Positions 25,701-40,700 of a DNA stretch of 64,000 nt are shown here, in pieces (positions within the stretch are counted from its first letter, which is position 1; each line of letters begins with the position of its first letter). The translations under genes and the position numbers were made by a program. The notes beneath the pieces were generated by a model. It had not been told where the DNA came from. It saw nothing but the letters and a program-made list of their open reading frames with translations, and made no database searches. The stretch comes from Glandiceps talaboti (taxonomy: Eukaryota > Hemichordata > Enteropneusta > Spengelidae). The stretch covers positions 6,231,001 to 6,295,000 of the forward strand of contig NC_135558.1 of the NCBI RefSeq assembly GCF_964340395.1. Reading direction: 5' to 3'.

Positions 25701-28700
25701 TTTGCATCAGCTTTGATCTTAACCTTTGGGCTTAACTCCTAAAATAAGGCATGAGTGTTTTAAGTGTTGTAGAGTCAAGCTAGTGCGAGAAAGTGGTTTA
25801 AGTCGAGACTCTCTGTGCAAGAAGGTCGTTAAGTCGGGACTAGTTTTAAGCCAGCTTATATTTATGAATGTAAATGCATTTAGACAGATTCTGATCCCAA
25901 GTGACATGTCAATTCTGTGAAGATCTTTACAAGCGGCGTTTTCAGCAATCACCCATCCATAAACTGTGTCTATATTTTAAGTCCAGTCTGAGATGAGTAG
26001 CACAGTTGAAATTAATTTGAACACAGCCCCCAAAAAACAGCTGTTGGACTAGATTTAGACTATGGTGCCTGCATTGTGAATTTAGTAATATAGACCTCAA
26101 CCTTGGCCTAAATGTGCGTTGAAATACCATCTGACATGTGATCCTAATACTGTAGTTTAAATGCAGGAAGGGATCAACTTTGCTGTTTGTACTTAAAACT
26201 GCTGTATCCACACTTCTTTTTAAGTAACTCAAAGCTTGAACAAAACAGGTGTAAATCACCCAGACGTCTCTTTGTCAACGAACAATGAAGGAAAAGACTT
26301 GCTAACATTTTGGGTTTGGTTTGAAATGAAATAGGTCAGTTTATAGTTCCTGAAATTGCAAAGATGCTATAGTTTACATTATACCCATAACAATATTGTA
26401 CCGTACTGGAATATGCTGGCTATAGCTTTAGTGTATACTGACCTCCCCTATCCAATACTAATACTACAAAGATTTGACGTTGATCTTTTAAAGTGATTAC
26501 AGTAATCTGGTTAGAAAGATTAGTGGTAATAACATTAATACTGTAGTTATAAAACAACAAATTTGCTAATTACACTAAAATACACTTACATATCTAACTA
26601 GTTGTCAAAGAGGTCACTATGTGCCAGCAAATTGACCCAAGTTTTAATAAGTCTTAACAAATGTTATACTGAGTACAGAGCTTATACTTCTTCATACGTA
26701 ATCTTGTCAAAGGGCAGGTACAGTGAGTGTTTATATATGAACTTGATAAAATCTAGCTGCATTACGATTTTGCTGTATTCATGAAATCATTTGGATTTTT
26801 TTCAATTTAAGTCTTGTTGAATGTCCAGGTACTCGGGATCATAAGAGATTGATGTGAACTTGATGAAGTCAAGCTTAAGATTATCATCAATTTTAACATG
26901 TTACTGCTATATTCATGAAAACAATTGGATTTAGTGAAAATAAAGTGTTTTTAGTGTTCAGGATAAATTGTGGATTTGTGATTGTTATATGAACTTGAGG
27001 GATGTCGAGTTAGATTATGTTACTGCATTGAAAACAGTTGGATTTAGTTCCGATGAAATCTTGTTAATATTTGGAATAAAATGTGGATATGTGATTGTTA
27101 TATGAACTAGATAAAGTCTACACAGCTGCTGTATTCATGAAAACGATTGGATTTTGTTCAAATAAAGTCTTGTTAGTTTTCTTGATAAATTGTGGATAAA
27201 GTCAACTTGATGAAGTCTTGTTAGCTTACGTTTGTGCTGTATTCATGGACACAATTGGATTTAGTTCAAATGAAGTCATGCTAGTTTTCTTGATGACTGT
27301 AAATTGTACTAATCTCACCACTTGTGTTCAAGAAGTATTGAAATTACCTGGATAGTACTGGAAACTGATTTGATTATCTTCCACAAAGGGAAACCATTTG
27401 TATAAAATGAAATTTAAAATACTTTAATAATCCATGAATATTTACTAAAGAACCATGAATAATATACACATATAAAACAAGAGCTTGACTTGTGGAAAAC
27501 AATAACCGTGATAAATTTAAAGGACTATCAAGATATACAGGCTAGCCAGCCATAGTCTACTCATTACAATCACTATGATCATCTCCACTGTATAGTCAAA
27601 CTGGTTACTCTGGCACAAGATTCTGTGCTTACCCCCACCTCCTGGACAGTGATAGTTTACATACAATACACAGTAGCATGAATTGATCCCAGGGTATTGA
27701 AGCGTTGATATACATGTCTAAACAGCTGTACTAATCGAATAATGAACAGTTGTCTAAATGCAGTAACCAATTACAACTGGCTGTCAGTTTGTGATGGATT
27801 ACTACTGACATACGCTGTTTGCCATTGCCTCAGTCAGAGGTTTAGCTAGATTTTCGGTGAAGTTTGTCAATTTGACTATACATGGAGAGGATAGCGATCA
27901 TACAAAATGTCGACATGTATATGATTAGACTGAACAACAGTTACATACAATACACAGTGACATGAAGTGATCCCAAGACCTTCCCAACTACTACTATACA
28001 AATGTATAAACCAACAATTTGATGAAATAATACATTTGGCAATTGATAACCATTGGATTTGATAAACAATGTGTCATACATAGGGGGCATATGTGATCAG
28101 AATTATTATGTATAGATGCATATGTATTCTGTTATGTCATGGGACTCCAGCCAAGTATTGTATATACACAAAACACAGGATGTTTTCAAAAGCGTACATG
28201 GTAGGCGTTCAGTAGTGTACACTTGTACATATTTCCCTTGAACTGTCTACATGTATTTTTGTGAGACGGCAACATCTTGAAAGGCTCTATGAATGTTACA
28301 TGTGGAGCAAAGTGGCCAGACTTGTGCTGCGTCACCATCTATTTGCATTCTCATCAATCAAATACAAGAAAGGTATGATTCATGGTAAAAGTAAGATCTC
28401 ACATTACTTGGTTATAATTCTTAAGAATTGTGTAACTTCCTGTAAAGAGAAAAGCCATGAGTAAGTTTATAGTGCCCTTCTGTTCTTGAAATTAAAAAAA
28501 AATCATGTGATAATTTTGATAGCCGATATACTTTTGTTCAGCCCAGGTCAATGTGAGTTGATAAGAGGGTTCCTTTTAAAGTCACCTTTTCATGTCCATT
28601 TCTGTAATGAATATTCATCAATGAATATTCATCAGTAGTCATGAATATTCATGACTAACAATACCCTTTTCTGGTTTAATCATAGACTAGAGGGTTTCCC

Positions 28701-31700
28701 CTTCACTGTCTATGGTTTAATAGGGGTAAACTTATAGTCCAACATTTCTATATTGTGTTGTCAGTTTGTAAAATTAGTCAATATACATGAATAGTCAGGA
28801 CTGACTAGTATTCGTGTGAGGTTGTGTGAAAAGTCTGATATGAATATTAAATAGATTGAAAACTATATATATGCAAATTGGTAATGTACTATACATACTA
28901 AATGACATAATTATCATGCAGATATCATAATAATGTATACATGTATTTTTATTTGTTTATTTATTCAATACAGCACAAAACCAGCTATGGAAACTGCTTC
29001 AAGGTTGCCATACAAAATAAAACAAATAAAGTGACGATTTCTTTAATGAAATTTAAATTATCGTAATGATTCTTGTCTAGTTTTGAGGGAAAACGCGAAA
29101 GTTTAAATGAAAAATAAATGACAAGCTTGCTGAACAGTAACTCTGCTACCATTACAGCAAAGATGCTATTTGTACAAAAAGATAAGCAGAGATGCCATAG
29201 CTTGAATTGGATGCAGTCACTTAAACAGAAACGCTTTTTATATCTTGTCCTTATCTGATAGTAAATCTCAAGTAACAGCAAGCGTGAGTTATTTCAGGTG
29301 GAAGGGATACAATATATGACACAAGTACGCAGTCTTAAGTGATTTGAACAAGTTGATTTGTGTCAGTTTTGCGCTCATTATCAGGTGTTTTAAAGTCAGT
29401 ACAGGAGTCAGAGCTGTCAAGGGAAATGTTACAAAATGTCAAACCTGTTAAAAAGATAAATTTAGTGAATGTAAAGTAGGACGTGATGATGTATGTAGAG
29501 TTTAATGTGAAATTGATAGGACAAGATGACAAATTAGGTTATAATATGCCTTTGAACTCAGATTAAATTGTGAAAAAGGTGATGACTTCTTTTGAAAATG
29601 CTGACTTCGTTACATATGACTCAATTTTATTAATTTAATATGAAAGTAATTGCAGCAGGTCAAACCTCTATGTAACTTCTACTATAGGTGTTTATGATAT
29701 TTCTAATTAAAAATCAGAAAATTACAATTTTGCTATAATAACTTAAATAATAAATATTATTTTTGCCCCATTGAAAATACACCAATCACGGACTGAAAAC
29801 AATTCTGGCCTTCTAATTAACTGAATTACGTGTTTATTGGTTAGTGATAGGACTGTGTACACTGGCTTGATGTTTGTTTGTAAACAATACAAATAAACAG
29901 TCTATTTTTAAATTAATGAAATTGTTGTAGTTACAGCTAAAGGGACCTGTGCCTTGAAGTTCTAATAGTATAGTTAGATATTGTATTCTTTAGGGTTATA
30001 TCTTCCTTAGTTCAGCCAAGGCAATTATGAGTGACATAAGGGGCCTTGTTACTACAAGTCAAAGACGAGGTGTGACAATTAAACCACCTTATGTCATGAG
30101 TATATTTTGATATGAGATGCTGAAGTGATTAGCGGTGGTGACCTCATTTGAAAATGACAACAGACTAAGAACTCCTTCATATATATTGAACTCCTACATC
30201 ATCACGTCTTAAAGTAAAGTACATGTATGTCAATGACAGTATATTGGAATGATGCATGATGCATATTATCAACCTGTAATGTGCATATAAGGACCTTTGC
30301 TATCCTTTGAAAGATCTTTTATATTCCTTGCTGTAACATAACTATTGTGGAGGCCGCAAAAAGAGAAATCTTAACTCAGGGACAAAGTCTTCGGGGAATT
30401 TAAGATGTGTGAAGGTTTTTAACATTTCTTACATTTTTTGCAGCCCTGTAGTTATATTACAAGGATGATGTAAGTTACACATCAAGGGCACCTGGATATC
30501 TGACCAGCTGTGTTTAATACCCTGTCATACCGACAAACACGTTAAAGAGAAAACCTAGCTTAGTTTCTATTTTTACTGCCAGTGTTATTAGTTTATATTG
30601 TCATATATTTTCTGGGTTATTTTATTACCTTACATTTCTTGAATTGAGATTTAAAACACCAGGAAGTCGTGAACATGAATACTGAGGAGGAAAGTAACAG
30701 AAACAAATATATTTTACATGGGAATTACACAGTCTTGTTTCTCTGGAATGGAATCTTACATTTGAGCTTTTGTTGAAAATGTTGATAAAATGTCAAAATT
30801 TACTTGTGAAATGGTAAATGAGGGATTCAATATGTAAATCTAGTGTAGACTATGTTAAAGTTGGTTTATTTAATGGAAATTTAATTCAAACATCCTGTTA
30901 AGTCCTCAGAAATTCAGAAATCCAGATATAATCTTTAGATAAAATCACTTGATACATATATTAAAAAGCTGTTTTCTGCTGTGAAATCCAATGAAAATGT
31001 CCCAGAAAACAATTAACGTCATCAAAAATGCTTGCGTTCCTTGATTTACTGAAGTTACCTGAGATTAATAATACAAATCAGAGATAACAATGTACTTTCC
31101 TGTATTGGCATTTTTTCAGTGCAAGTCATGTCTATAAATTTTACATTAGATTTCAGGCCCATACGTACCTTGGATTACTTTTTCCAACAAAGTAACTGTG
31201 GTGGTATTATTGTTAATATGCATGGCACGAACACTGGGTGATTTATAGCACAGTAAAAGGAAGTTGCAAATTATTTTCAAACTGCAGACAGGTACCAGTT
31301 ATATTTATAACCCTTACATTTTCAAATTTGAATTTATCCAGTTAATGTTTTAAAGTACTTGAAATATGAAAAGAAATGTTTTTTCAGTATTCAATTAAAA
31401 GAATGTTCACTTTAAATTAACACTTCTGCAAACCAGTGATGTTTGTTGATGGGGAAACTGAACAGTATATATATAGTGTACATGTATTTCAAAACAAAAG
31501 TGGGATAAGTTATGACTATGCTTCTTCAATGTAGCAAGCCTCTACCATGTTTCTGAGTGACCTTAATTAACATTATACATGCAGTGATACCTCAGTTGTT
31601 TGTAGTATTATCAAACATGCATATTTTGGAATTGGGTAAAAAATAGAAAATAACATAACCAAAACAAAAAGAAAAGTTAGATCAATCATAGCATTAGATT

Positions 31701-34700
31701 CTGTAGATGCAGCAAGTCATTTTGCATTTCTACATATACCCCTCAGTGGACTTCAAATGCAATAATTCCTTGGATTTTTGTATTATTGATTACATACATA
31801 ATTTAAAGATGAATGGAGTGAAAATTTAACACAATTATGATATTACATAACTAGACTTTGTTATCATATCCCCAAGGGTTATTAGACATGTTTGAAATTA
31901 GAATATTGATTGGTTTTCATAATAAATCTTTCTTCATCTGGTTATTTGGGTAAGGTGCATGGCTACCAAAAAAAAGGAAGTTGTCCCTGAAGGAGAACAG
32001 ATTAAAAATGAAATATTGGTAACTAAATGTTGTATTATGTAATACCAGGTCTCAGAATACATATTGATTATCCAACATGGGGTGTGTTTTGCAGTAAACT
32101 TTGATACTATTACCACTATGATATGGAGTTTAGTATGACAGAACCCCATGATGCATGAGTACAAGTTTGGCGTGCTCAGAGTGTTTGCACGAGTGTTTAC
32201 ATTGTTCTCAGTGGCAATACTTTCATGAGCATATAGCTAGTGAAAGTGCAACAGAAAACATTGCAGGAGTGCAAGCACAAGTGCAAATGCCCCTCCCCCC
32301 TCCCTCCTGAGTACCCACACTGGAACTCATAAGGAATAGGTTTCTGTAATTATTACATACCAGTATGATTTATCCGAAACAGCAAATTTCTGTAAAAATG
32401 ATACTCTTCAATCGCGCACTTTTGTGTACAATGAATGATTTGTCCTAATTTGCATATCATTTGCATATTTGTAGGCAATAATGTTTTTGGTATTGCACTG
32501 CAGTGAAAATACCACTAGTACAGTGCACTCTAATACAGTGCAAGTAATCTCTCATACATATGTAATAAAGATTGTTATCTTTAGATGTGACAAAGATGTG
32601 GAATATGGAATTAAATGTTTGTCAAAAAGTTTGGTGAAATTCTGATCAGCAAAGAACAAAGTAAATTTTGGTACTGCTGTATACAGATTCCCATGAGTCT
32701 GGAGTGTAGAATATGTGACTTAAATTTTGATCAATATTTGGTGAAATTCTTATCAGTGATGAGCAAACAAATTTTATAATTTTTATCCCGCTGATTGGAA
32801 TTTTTGGAGATATAGAATGTATAAACTTAAATTTTTATAAAAATGTTTGGAGAAATTCTGTTCGTGAAGGAACAGACATGTTTTATAATTTAGAGACAGA
32901 CAATATTGTATGTGACAGCTGCTATACATGTAAATATAGATGACAGGTGGAAGTGCATACACTATCTGCATAATAGTGTACATGTTTTAATTAACTATAA
33001 ACCCATGGGTAGTTTAGTCTTGTCACACTCCACAGTATAACAATGAATGTGCAGGTCAAAGTTCAAAGGTCAGAGTGAAGTAAATGGGGCATGCCTTTCC
33101 CAGGGTATAATATACAAGTAATAAAAAAACTGTCAAGGAAATCATTTTGTGACGTTATGATTAGGTTGAGCACATGTAGATCAGGGAATTCACTGTGATA
33201 TTACAAATCTTGTACATGTTAGGGGGTCTAACAGTATTTCCAGATATAGATATATATATGTAATTTTGACTCCCTAACTTGAATGCAATTGTCTATTTAT
33301 TTTACTATAGGTCCACTGTTTTACATTCTTGTAAATAAGATTGCAGGAATAGTATATATTATAAAATTGTGTAAAGAGATTTCTAATTTCAGATCTACAT
33401 CATTTTGGTTCACTATATTTGGATGAAATATTACGGCATCATTACTGCAAAATTTTAGGAAAGTTCTGATTTAACTATTTTTCTGTAATAATTATAAAAA
33501 ATATTGAAATGTGTTTCATCAACAAAAAGACTATAGTAATCAAGTGTGTTTTTGATATCATTTTGAAATTGAATTTTTTAGGGGTCGCTGAGCAAGTTTA
33601 GAATCAATATGTTTCTTAAATTCCCACTAGTCGTTAAAAACCCACACACAAACCTCTTTGCAGCAATGTTAAATGCTCTCTAAGGTATTGTCTAGTGATA
33701 GCTACATTATTAGTTGGCAAAAATGTACTTTGTTGTTTGTTGACAGTGAGTCATGCAAGTTTTTAATTTAGAACGAAAATGACAATACTTATCAGGATTC
33801 GCCTACACTAAAAAGTTGTTATCTCTGCCTAGGTCCTAATTACAGGAAAGAAAGATGCATTTATATGAAAGGTCTTGCCTTACGTGCATATGTCCTAATT
33901 AGTGGCCATAGTTGGGAACACTTTCATGGCCTCCCGGGATGTGTTATCTCTTATTTGTAAAGTTCATTCACATTTTATGTCGTTAGCTTTGCTATAATTT
34001 GAAAAACCTGGTATTCATGAGAACAAAAATATTATACCCTTCAATGTAAAAACAGCTGTCATGAATATTCAGTGTTCAACCATTGAATAATGTATTTCTG
34101 TTGACTCCCATGATGCAATAGCCCATAGCAAAGATACCGTATAAATGCACAAGATGATGTTTCTCTGTAATCGCAAGTAATTGTACATGATGTAAAAATC
34201 ATCAAATGACACTGCAGAACCCATAGTTTTATGAAAATGTCTCTATTTTCCTGGAGTGGTATTCCCCTTTAATTTCATTCCGAATAATGAAAGACGCGGA
34301 AGTCTTAGAAATGGTATTACTTTGAAAATATGAAGATTAATATGAATATTTAAGAGATATGGATAAATATTCGTTATAAGTCATGTACCAACCTCCAGGG
34401 AGTCATAAAAGGTTTACTGCTTGGGGACCTCATAAATTATATTTTTAGAAGTATATGAAGATCTTTCAAGACTTATAATTGCCTCATTAATTTCCCTTTT
34501 GGCTGATTTGTCTCAACGTCTTTCCAGGGAATGAAATAAAGATGACGACAAAAAAGGTGTCACTGAATTTTAAATCTCTTCATGTCCAGCAAAGGGGTGC
34601 ATCAAGCTGATTTTTTATCAGTTTTGGGTGTAATTATTTCTCCATAACGTGCCATACCAGTTAAATTCTTTGTTTGCCATCCACATGCGGGTAAGTTTTT

Positions 34701-37700
34701 CGGTAGATTTAGCAAAAACAAGCAAAATTCATTCTGCTCAAAATGTTGATATGGTATTCTATTGTAAATGGAAAACCTTACAGATATCCGCAGAATAACT
34801 ACACTTATACGTCACCTGTGACCAATCTCGCATTCTGATTGGTCGAGAGCCCTGCAGATACACAGGCGTATTTTTCACCAACAGCCGTATTTTTGCTTGT
34901 TGTATCACGTGATCACTGCACGTCCCCTTGTAAACAAATCTAGCAGACAACTCGAGATACAGCTATAACCAGCATTTCCAATGCCAAATTTGTTGTCAAC
35001 CGAACAAAATATCACCGTTGTATAAATTGTAACAAGTCTTTGAACTGTACTTTTCATGTTACAGGGAAAAAGCCAAAAATTCCACACAGAACGGCGAAAG
35101 TCCAGTGACGGCGAACTCGCGGTCGTCACGCGATCGTAAACATGAATTCCTAAATTTATGAAGGATATGAAAATTACCACCACAGAGGGTGCAGTTTTTG
35201 CCTAACTAGAACAAGAAAGCATATCACGAACATTTTTGTACATTTAATGGAATACAGTACGCAAAACAAAGACGCACTCATTTTTCAGCTGATGGTTATA
35301 AGTTTGAATATATCGCTGAGTGATATGCAAATAGTAAACATTACGTCATACTACTGAGCAAACGCGCACTCTGATTGGATGATAAAGTTAAGGCTGACGT
35401 GTAAACAACCGCATTGCAGTTATCGGAGTGGTGCATGATATTACGCTCAACAGTATAACGCGGAAGTGATTTTATTTTTTAATGAAACAGCATTTTTAGA
35501 CATTCAAAAATAAATTCATCGTCGCAGGTGACGTATAAGTATGTTATTTGCCAAATACTGTTCCACATCTTGCTGCTCGAGTTAATTTTTCCGGTATAAC
35601 GGCTCGCCTCCGGCTCTCCGTTATTACCGGAAAAATTACCTCTCGCAGCAAGATATGGAACGGTATTTGGCAAATAACATATACATATAATCTAAATAGT
35701 TGTTTAAGATAATCAAACTTTGGACCTTGACATTTATATTTCACCAGTCTAGTAAATTTAGGTACAAACAGAAAGTGAATCAACAGAAAAGTGAATTTTA
35801 CATGACCTCCTAGCATTGTGGGTTTTCTTCTGTGTTTGTTTTCTTTCCTGTCTGCCTTGTAGGTTTTTTGGGAAATTCAAGGATGGCAAACAAAATATTT
35901 AATTGATGATGTCTAATATAAATTATAGTATTATAAATGTATTAGTGTAGTATTTCTTATTACTGAGGCATACGTAAAGTAACTTATAACCATTACTTCA
36001 ATTTGCTATAGACAGAACTCAAATGTGATATTTAGGCATAACCGTATGAGTCCAGGGCTTGAAATTAACAGTAGTCCTGTGTCCACAGACTACCAATTCT
36101 TGTCATGGGGCTACCATAATTTGTAACTGGTAGCCTACTCGGGCGACCACTAATTATGTGAGGATGGAAGGTTATGGAGATAAAAGTATTTCAATAACAC
36201 ACATATTTCCAATTGAGGAACGCTGTTTTCAGTTCAGGAATATACGACTATTGGCCATCATCCTTGGGCTACCACTTTCTGAAATTGGTATCCTGCTAGG
36301 ACTACTAAAGAAAACAGTTAATTTTTAGCCAGCCTTGATGATGCATAACGTGTCTACTATTATATGAAAGAACACCTATTTTAAATTTAATGTGCTTACA
36401 GTGCCAGAAAATAATGTTTGAAAGGCACGTATTGACAATAACATTATGCTAGAATAGTTTACTTGAGATTTTATGTAAGTATTTTCACCAAAGTCAAAAA
36501 ACTGTATAAACTCTGCTTACATATATGTCTCTGTAACATAACATTATTTTGCCCAGGGTTGTAAGTTCATAGACATTCATTTTGTTGTGACAAATTCTTT
36601 ATAAATTTTTAATACTCTGTTACATACACAAAGCCATACAAAATATTAATCTTCAAATGTTATCAAGTCATAATGACTTGCATGCAAAGTTTTTTTGTTT
36701 TGTTTTTTTTGTGCAAAAAATCTCTTTTCCGTAGAAATGTATGGATTATTTTAGATATTAAAGTGTTGGGTACTGTTTGGGTTAATATTGCAGAAGTTGA
36801 ATTTGAACAAGTAATTCATTAGAAATAGAGTGATGACTTTTCAGGGACAGCAAAGTAGATGTATTTGAAGATGTTTGATATAGAAATTAGGCAGGCACAA
36901 TGTGAGTAATGAAAACATCACACTGATTCATTTTTTCATAATTGGCCAATTTACCAACCCATTATGTTATGGTATTGTTGACATAAAGTTATTTTCATAA
37001 TTCCATCATTAATGTTTATTTTCATATACATACTCTTAAAACAAACATAGATCATCTGATGTAGATAATTAGAGTGGTAACAATGTTCAAATCCAAAAAA
37101 GTTACTCAGGGCTTTAACGATGAGAATGAACCAGTTTGAAAGGTCATGAGATGACCCCAAGAGGTCAAGTTGGATTAGCTGTACATTGAAACATTCTTTA
37201 ATGGTTGGCAGTAAATTATGATATACAATTTCATTGACTTGTCAACTTTTAAAATGTTTATGTGTAAATTCAGTGATAATAACAGAAGTTACAGAGTTGT
37301 ATTGGAATTAAGGTGTGATATGATGATAAATCATGATGTTGTGTATGTGAAGTGGCATTCTTTACATACCAGTAGCCTATCAGTGTCTACAAAGTTCTTG
37401 ATCTTGTACATGTTGTAGTAGGCGTTGTGTGCCTATACTTATATGGTGGCTTCCTCTTTTCATTACAAGTACAAGTTAGTAATAAATTAGTCCAGCGACA
37501 CAGTTCTCAGGCTGGACGATGCTGTTTCATTAAAATACAAAAAATGGAAAAACGACAGCATATGAGTCTGACAGTGAATACAGCAAGTTGTGGGTGAGAA
37601 TTTACATTAGATCTGTTAACTTTAAAACACCATATTGAAATGTCATAATATTATCACACCGTGTTATTATAAGCCTGTCTACTGGCTGAATCGTTGAGTG

Positions 37701-40700
37701 ACTCATCTAGACACAGAATCACTTTCATGAAATAGTGAACTCGGAACAAGTGTAGCAGAGTCACCTATTCAGCCAGTATACACAGGCAGGATACAGTATA
37801 TTCAGACTATACATGTGTTTTTTATTATTTACTATGTAAGAACATATGTACACAGTCACACTGAAATATTTGAATTATTTATTGAACTTTTCCTCTGAAG
37901 TTGGCATACATAAAGAATGACTATTTTATTTACTAGTGGAGTAGTTGATCTGGTTTCATCTGGAAAACACTTGTTACATAAAGGGCACTTTACTTGTGAG
38001 ATATCTGCAAAATACAGTGTTATATAAAAAAAACTATCCTTCAAGATCTGTGTGGGGTTAGAGATGATTCAATATCATGTTGACATCCAGACTTGGCGTT
38101 AAAGTACTGCAGGTTTCAGTAGAGGAAAAATAATGGTCTAGGCAGATCAGAAGCTGTGAGACCTTTGTATGTTATTGGTCAACTACATTCTACTCAAAGG
38201 CCATCATATGGTATGCAGTGGAATTACCCGAAGGTTAAGGGTCAACATGTGGTACATGTACCTAACTGGGAATTACCCAAATGGTCCTCCGAGTCTTGTT
38301 GATCCTGTACACATTTCCTCTTGACCTACATTCTCATCAAATCTTTCAATATTTGTGATCATAGTCATCAGTTAATTGATAATTATGTAATCGGAAATGA
38401 AAATTTTACAATTCAATAATTGTCTTGTTCTCTCTGAACATTAGGTAATCAGGACGACAAACCCGCTCATGTAATTTCCGAGTTCCTTCCCACATGATGA
38501 AATGAAAATCATATTAAATCACATACTTCAGTACAAAATTTGTATCAAGATCGAAAGCCACCAAACCTCTTCACAGTAGTATCTATCTGTAGAGGATGTT
38601 ATTAGTGAATGTTACTGATCCTGGGTCTTGAGCCCTTTAACAAAAATAATTCAAGAAAATACATTACAATATATGTACAATGGGCAGGGGGATTAGTGGG
38701 AGTGAGGATTGGATGCGAGTTGAAATTGGTTGGTAAAGGGGTATCGGGAATATTACCTAGTATAATTATTTGTTGTGTGCTCAGTACAAAAAAATGACAT
38801 TCAATAAAATTGCAGGAAATAGTCACAGCATACTGTAATAATAATCAGAATCTTTATTTCTTAGAAAGCGCATTACATTAAAATAAATCACAGAACGCTG
38901 TACATGGAGATTAAAAACAACTGATGGTGTAATGTCCATATCAATGTTATCCGTCAATATGGAAATTAGCTTCTACTAAAATCATGAAGTGTTGTAACAA
39001 AGGCCTTGATGCTCAATGGTCATGGCTGAAAACTGCCAATGTTATAACTTGTGAAATATTTAAAGGAAAATGTGCACAATTGACAGCTGACAAAATGAAA
39101 ATCCATCCCTATCCACACCAGAATGAAATAGAAGATTGATTGAAATTATATATACATTGGTGTAAAATCACTTTCTATTCCTACTGGGTACGGTTTTATA
39201 GAAATATGGAATTAGGTATATTTGGGTCAGAATGGATTTTATCGGGTTCAGCTGTCCCCATTAAATATTAAATTGGAAGTCTGTATTCAGTAACCAATTA
39301 ACTTTGAATCTGATCAAAACCATTTCCCTTGTGATTCTGAACCTGTGCAGAAAACAAGTTGAAGTAATGTACCATCAGAAGAAAGATTTCCGTTCCGATT
39401 TGGTTTTTAGTAGGGATTGTTGTAACCATACCGGAACAGGATACAGTCTATAGGTTAACATTTTGTTTGAAAAGAAAGAATTCGTGAAGTCTTGTTGAAT
39501 AGTGTCTTGTGTGTGTATGCTTTCACTTTCTATGAACTGAAAAGAAAGCGAACATTAAATCTCCCCGGTATCTCCCTAGAATCATTTTACAGGAGTACAT
39601 TGCTTAGAGACCATCTGTACTGTGTATTTTACAGTCAGGAAGGCTATTTCATTGATTGGGCTATTGTGGCTGCCTTGAAGTTTGATACCTTTTGCACAAA
39701 ATGAAATGGTCTAGAGAATAAAGATTTTTATTATGGCAGGGGGTCACACAGAAATTACAAGAGTGTCCTCTTTATTTATACATGTATTTTTAATACTTTT
39801 TAATTTGTTGAACACCTGCTGTAGCTGTCAGTTAGACAACAGGAAGGGAGGTTCATGGTACGGTTGTCTTGATACCATTTTTGCTTCACAGGAAGTGATG
39901 AGTAAGATTTCGATTATGTCAAGAAATTACAAGAGTTAATGTTATAAACTTATACACTAGTCTACTGGTACAGTGGTAGTGCTATCTGTGGTATCAAATC
40001 TCTAGAAGATTCGACACCACTGGTAGACCTAGACAACTCTCACAGAAAATGTTCCAGGAGAACAACTTTATAATTGGTGGCCTTGGAATCTGACAGGAGC
40101 ATGTAGAGACAATCAGATATAATTAAAAGACAACCCATTAAAACAAGTCTTTATCAAACTCTTTAATCTTAATGTAATGAGAAGTGCTTAGTTAAAACAA
40201 ACAAGGTATCAATTAGGAACTGTTTCTAGTGAAGGCTGCTTGTTTTACTCTGTAATGTATCTGTTCATGTAAATAGTAGGATCCATATCCAACCTGTACT
40301 TCCCAGTATGTTGTAAATAGTAGATGTAGATCCATATATTTCCTAGTATGTTGTAAATAGTAGACCCATATACAACCTGTACTTTCCCAGTATGTTGATT
40401 GTTGTAAATATTAGGACACATGTACATCCCAGTATGTTGTAAATAGTTTACACATACTGTCTATTTGGAATACAGGCTGCAAAATTTTGTATTAAGGAAG
40501 TTATTACTCTTGTTTTGAAAACTGAAAAAATTTGAAAAAACGAACAAAGAATAGGATAACCATGGTAACGTATACAACTGTGCCTTTTAGTCAACATGAG
40601 GAGACAAGACAATATTTCTTTCAATTTGGAAAAGGAAAACACTAAAACTATGAAAAACGTTACAGTTTCTGTATAACTGAATATTTAAGATGCGTGTAAC

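Noticed and set aside
25720-26260. Two adjoining minus-strand frames (77 and 105 codons) as a transposase fragment
   Set aside because: No catalytic motif or family resemblance. Motif echoes suggest an old repeat, but its borders could not be defined.
34803-35540. CpG-rich block as a firm alternative promoter
   Set aside because: Inverted ends make a transposon equally or more likely, and no first exon in the right phase was evident.
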